Source of the DNA: an uncultured bacterium
GTDB lineage: Bacteria > Bacillota > Clostridia > Oscillospirales > Oscillospiraceae
NCBI GenBank assembly: GCA_949288405.1
Contig: CASEKM010000173.1
Span: forward strand, 1 to 6,258
Reading direction: 5' to 3'
DNA: 6,258 nucleotides
Part shown: positions 4,863 to 6,258 of the stretch, piece after piece
How positions within the stretch are numbered: position 1 is the first letter of the stretch
Layout: the number at the start of each line of letters is the position of its first letter
Position numbers and translations under genes: made by a program
The notes under the pieces: model-generated
Databases searched by the model: none
Told to the model about the DNA's origin: nothing
Seen by the model: the letters and a program-made list of their open reading frames with translations, nothing else

Positions 4863-6079
4863 ACCAGCGCCTCCCTCTGCCCGGTGACGATCCACACGGG
4901 GTTCTGGCCCAGCATCAGGTTCAGTCCCCCGGCGGGCTTGCTGCGGGCCACGGTGAGCTGGGTGATCCTGGGCTCCATGCCCAGCTGGGCAAGGGCGGCG
5001 GCCGCAGCCCCCAGGGTCTCCACCGCGATGGCGGTGAGGCACACCCGCGCGGCGGGGTTCTTCTCCAGCGCCGCCTGGAGGATGGGGAGGAGTTCCCCGT
5101 CGCTGCCCCCGATGAACACCCCGTCAGGGGCGGGGAGCGCCTCCAGCGCCTGGGGGGCCCGGCCCTGGGCCAGGGTCAGGTTATAGGCGGCGAAGCGCTC
5201 CCGGTTGGCCCGGATGAGGGCACAGGCCTCCCCCCGGCACTCCACCGCGTACACGCGGCTCCTGGGGGCCAGCAGGGCCAGCTCCACCGACACCGAGCCG
5301 GTGCCCGCGCCCACGTCCCAGTAGACCGCCCTGTCCCGCACCTCCAGCTTGGCCAGAACGGCGGCGCGCACCTCCTGCTTGGTCATGGGCACGTCCCCCC
5401 GGAGGAAGACGGCGTCGTCCAGCCCCTGGGACCGGGGGGCGTTGGCCGGGGGCTCGTACCCCTCCACCAGCAGCACCGACAGGGGGGCGGACGCCTGGCC
5501 CGCCAGCTCGCGGACCGGCCCGGAGCGGACCCGCTCCTCCGGGTAGGACAGGCTCTCCCCCAGGGTGGCGGTGAGGTGGCCCAGCCCGGCCTGGGTCAGC
5601 TGTGCGCACAGCTCCCCTGCGCCGTCTGCCCCGCCGGTGAGGAAGAACACCGGGCTTCCCCGGGCGGAGAGCACCTCCCCCACCGGGTCGCAGCTGAGAC
5701 CGTGTGCGGAGACCGGCCGCCAGTCCTGCCAGGAGCGGCCCAGCCGGGCGGCGAAGTACTGGAGGCTGGAGATCCCCGGGAGTACCCGGGCGGCGATCCC
5801 CCGGTCCCGCAGCAGGGGGAGCAGGGCCTGGGCCCCGGAGTGAAAGCCCGTGTCCCCGCTGTACAGCACGCAGGGGGCAGCCCACGCATGCCCGGTCAAG
5901 CGCTCCAGGATCTCCGGGGATCTGGTGGCGGGGAGGTGGGGGGCGCCGGGGGCCAGGGCGCACGCCTCCAGCAGGCGGCGGGAGCCGATGAGGCAGTCGG
6001 CCCGCTCCAGGGCCTCCACTGCGGCGGCGGTGAGAGATTCCGCCCCGCCGGGGCCCATACCGATCAAGGTCACTTCCAT
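4859..6079 (-). CDS. cbiET: Fused precorrin-6Y C5,15-methyltransferase CbiE-CbiT (CobL-like)
   Basis: This is a bifunctional SAM-dependent cobalamin enzyme. The CbiT part methylates C15 and removes the C12 acetate carboxyl; the CbiE part methylates C5; the product is (cobalt-)precorrin-8, the substrate of CbiC encoded next. Of 406 residues, 1 to about 205 are CbiE of the tetrapyrrole methylase fold: VTLIGMGPGG (3-12), YSGDTGF (73-79), LPGISSLQYFAARLG (100-114). A linker spans about 207-225. CbiT begins at LRGDVPMTKQEVRA (226-239) and contains the SAM-binding WDVGAGTGSVSVE (254-266) and FIGGSDG (322-328). ATG 6079 has AAGGA 6 bases upstream and gives a normal CbiE N-terminus. It overlaps cbiC by four bases. 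The fusion matches CobL architecture. The genes after it and its anaerobic-style host suggest the cobalt-early route, but sequence alone does not separate the two routes. Confidence 0.95.
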   Translation of the reverse strand: MEVTLIGMGPGGAESLTAAAVEALERADCLIGSRRLLEACALAPGAPHLPATRSPEILERLTGHAWAAPCVLYSGDTGFHSGAQALLPLLRDRGIAARVLPGISSLQYFAARLGRSWQDWRPVSAHGLSCDPVGEVLSARGSPVFFLTGGADGAGELCAQLTQAGLGHLTATLGESLSYPEERVRSGPVRELAGQASAPLSVLLVEGYEPPANAPRSQGLDDAVFLRGDVPMTKQEVRAAVLAKLEVRDRAVYWDVGAGTGSVSVELALLAPRSRVYAVECRGEACALIRANRERFAAYNLTLAQGRAPQALEALPAPDGVFIGGSDGELLPILQAALEKNPAARVCLTAIAVETLGAAAAALAQLGMEPRITQLTVARSKPAGGLNLMLGQNPVWIVTGQREALV

Positions 6080-6097
6080 GGGGGTTCCTTCTTTCTG

Positions 6098-6258
6098 TTA
6101 TCTTGGAAAATTGGGGGCGGGGGATGGCGGCGAGCGTTGTTTCCTCTTTTTCGTAGGGCGCGACGACTCGGCGCGCCGCTTCGCAAGGTTCCGCCCTGCG
6201 GGGCGGGTTCCTTTTCCACTCTCGCTGAGTTTCCGGTAACCTTTGGGGGCTTCTTCTA
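6098..6258. repeat. Candidate interspersed GC-rich repeat upstream of cbiET
   Basis: The 179 bases right of cbiET contain no recognisable gene. The stretch holds two compact hairpins, GGCGCG/CGCGCC (6157-6162 with 6172-6177) and CCGCCC-TGCG-GGGCGG (6191-6206), followed by a T/C-rich tail. The pattern resembles intergenic repeats that recur in high-GC clostridial genomes; this is an impression, and no second copy is present in the window. Two minus-strand frames are open across part of it. One runs from 6256 to TAA at 6098, 18 bases before cbiET, giving a Lys/Arg-rich tail (KRRAESSRPTKKRKQ) unlike any cobalamin protein. It could still be the end of an upstream gene that runs into the repeat. 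No cobalamin riboswitch and no convincing promoter were seen. Confidence 0.4.

Noticed and set aside
4863..5042. In-frame upstream extension of cbiC
   Set aside because: It overlaps the CbiT coding sequence in a second frame; ATG 4862 has GGGAGG at 7 bases, forms the ATGA overlap and gives the normal CbiC length with His43.
5181..5963. A 260-codon open frame inside cbiET on the same strand
   Set aside because: It is a Gly/Pro/Arg-rich frame shadow of cbiET with no recognisable domain.
6080..6258. Cobalamin riboswitch or promoter ahead of cbiET
   Set aside because: I found no B12-box-like sequence and no -35/-10 pair with good spacing; the gene is more likely read from farther upstream.

Overview
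The window is GC-rich bacterial DNA with strong AGGAGG-type ribosome binding sites, TTG starts, sigma-A-type promoters and an oxygen-independent style cobalamin gene set (a CbiE-CbiT fusion and CbiC). Together these suggest a high-GC anaerobic Firmicute, possibly a gut clostridium of the Oscillospiraceae type. That assignment is inferred from style and gene content, not from a search.

Layout: (1) 2-1264, plus strand, the ribosome-assembly GTPase Obg, lacking about three N-terminal codons at the window edge and ending in a strong terminator hairpin. (2) 1306-2976, minus strand, a MarR-family repressor gene followed by an MFS efflux-type transporter gene, converging on obg. It has its own promoter and is visibly less GC-rich than its surroundings. 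(3) 3100-4077, minus strand, a LysO/YbjE-family amino-acid (lysine) exporter with its own near-consensus promoter, a leader with a stable hairpin, and a UUCG-loop terminator. (4) 4212-6079, minus strand, two cobalamin (B12) corrin-ring genes: a fused cbiE-cbiT and cbiC, overlapping by 4 bases (ATGA). They are the downstream part of a larger operon that lies beyond the right edge. (5) 6080-6258, a non-coding or uncertain stretch with short hairpins that looks like an interspersed repeat.

How the genes work together: CbiT/CbiE methylate and decarboxylate the corrin ring, and CbiC then moves the C11 methyl to C12 to give cobyrinate, so the two genes encode consecutive steps. MarR probably represses its own promoter and, through readthrough, the transporter. 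LysO appears independently controlled. Obg is unrelated housekeeping.

Three starts differ from the longest open frame, and each is decided by a Shine-Dalgarno sequence: the transporter (2466), marR (TTG 2976) and lysO (TTG 4077). In marR the upstream TTG belongs to the -35 box of its own promoter. I see no CRISPR array, transposase, tRNA, rRNA or clearly novel multi-gene system. The most original signals are the lysO leader, whose hairpin loop can pair with the Shine-Dalgarno sequence, a Cys-x2-Cys-Cys-x2-Cys cluster in the transporter, and the repeat-like right edge.
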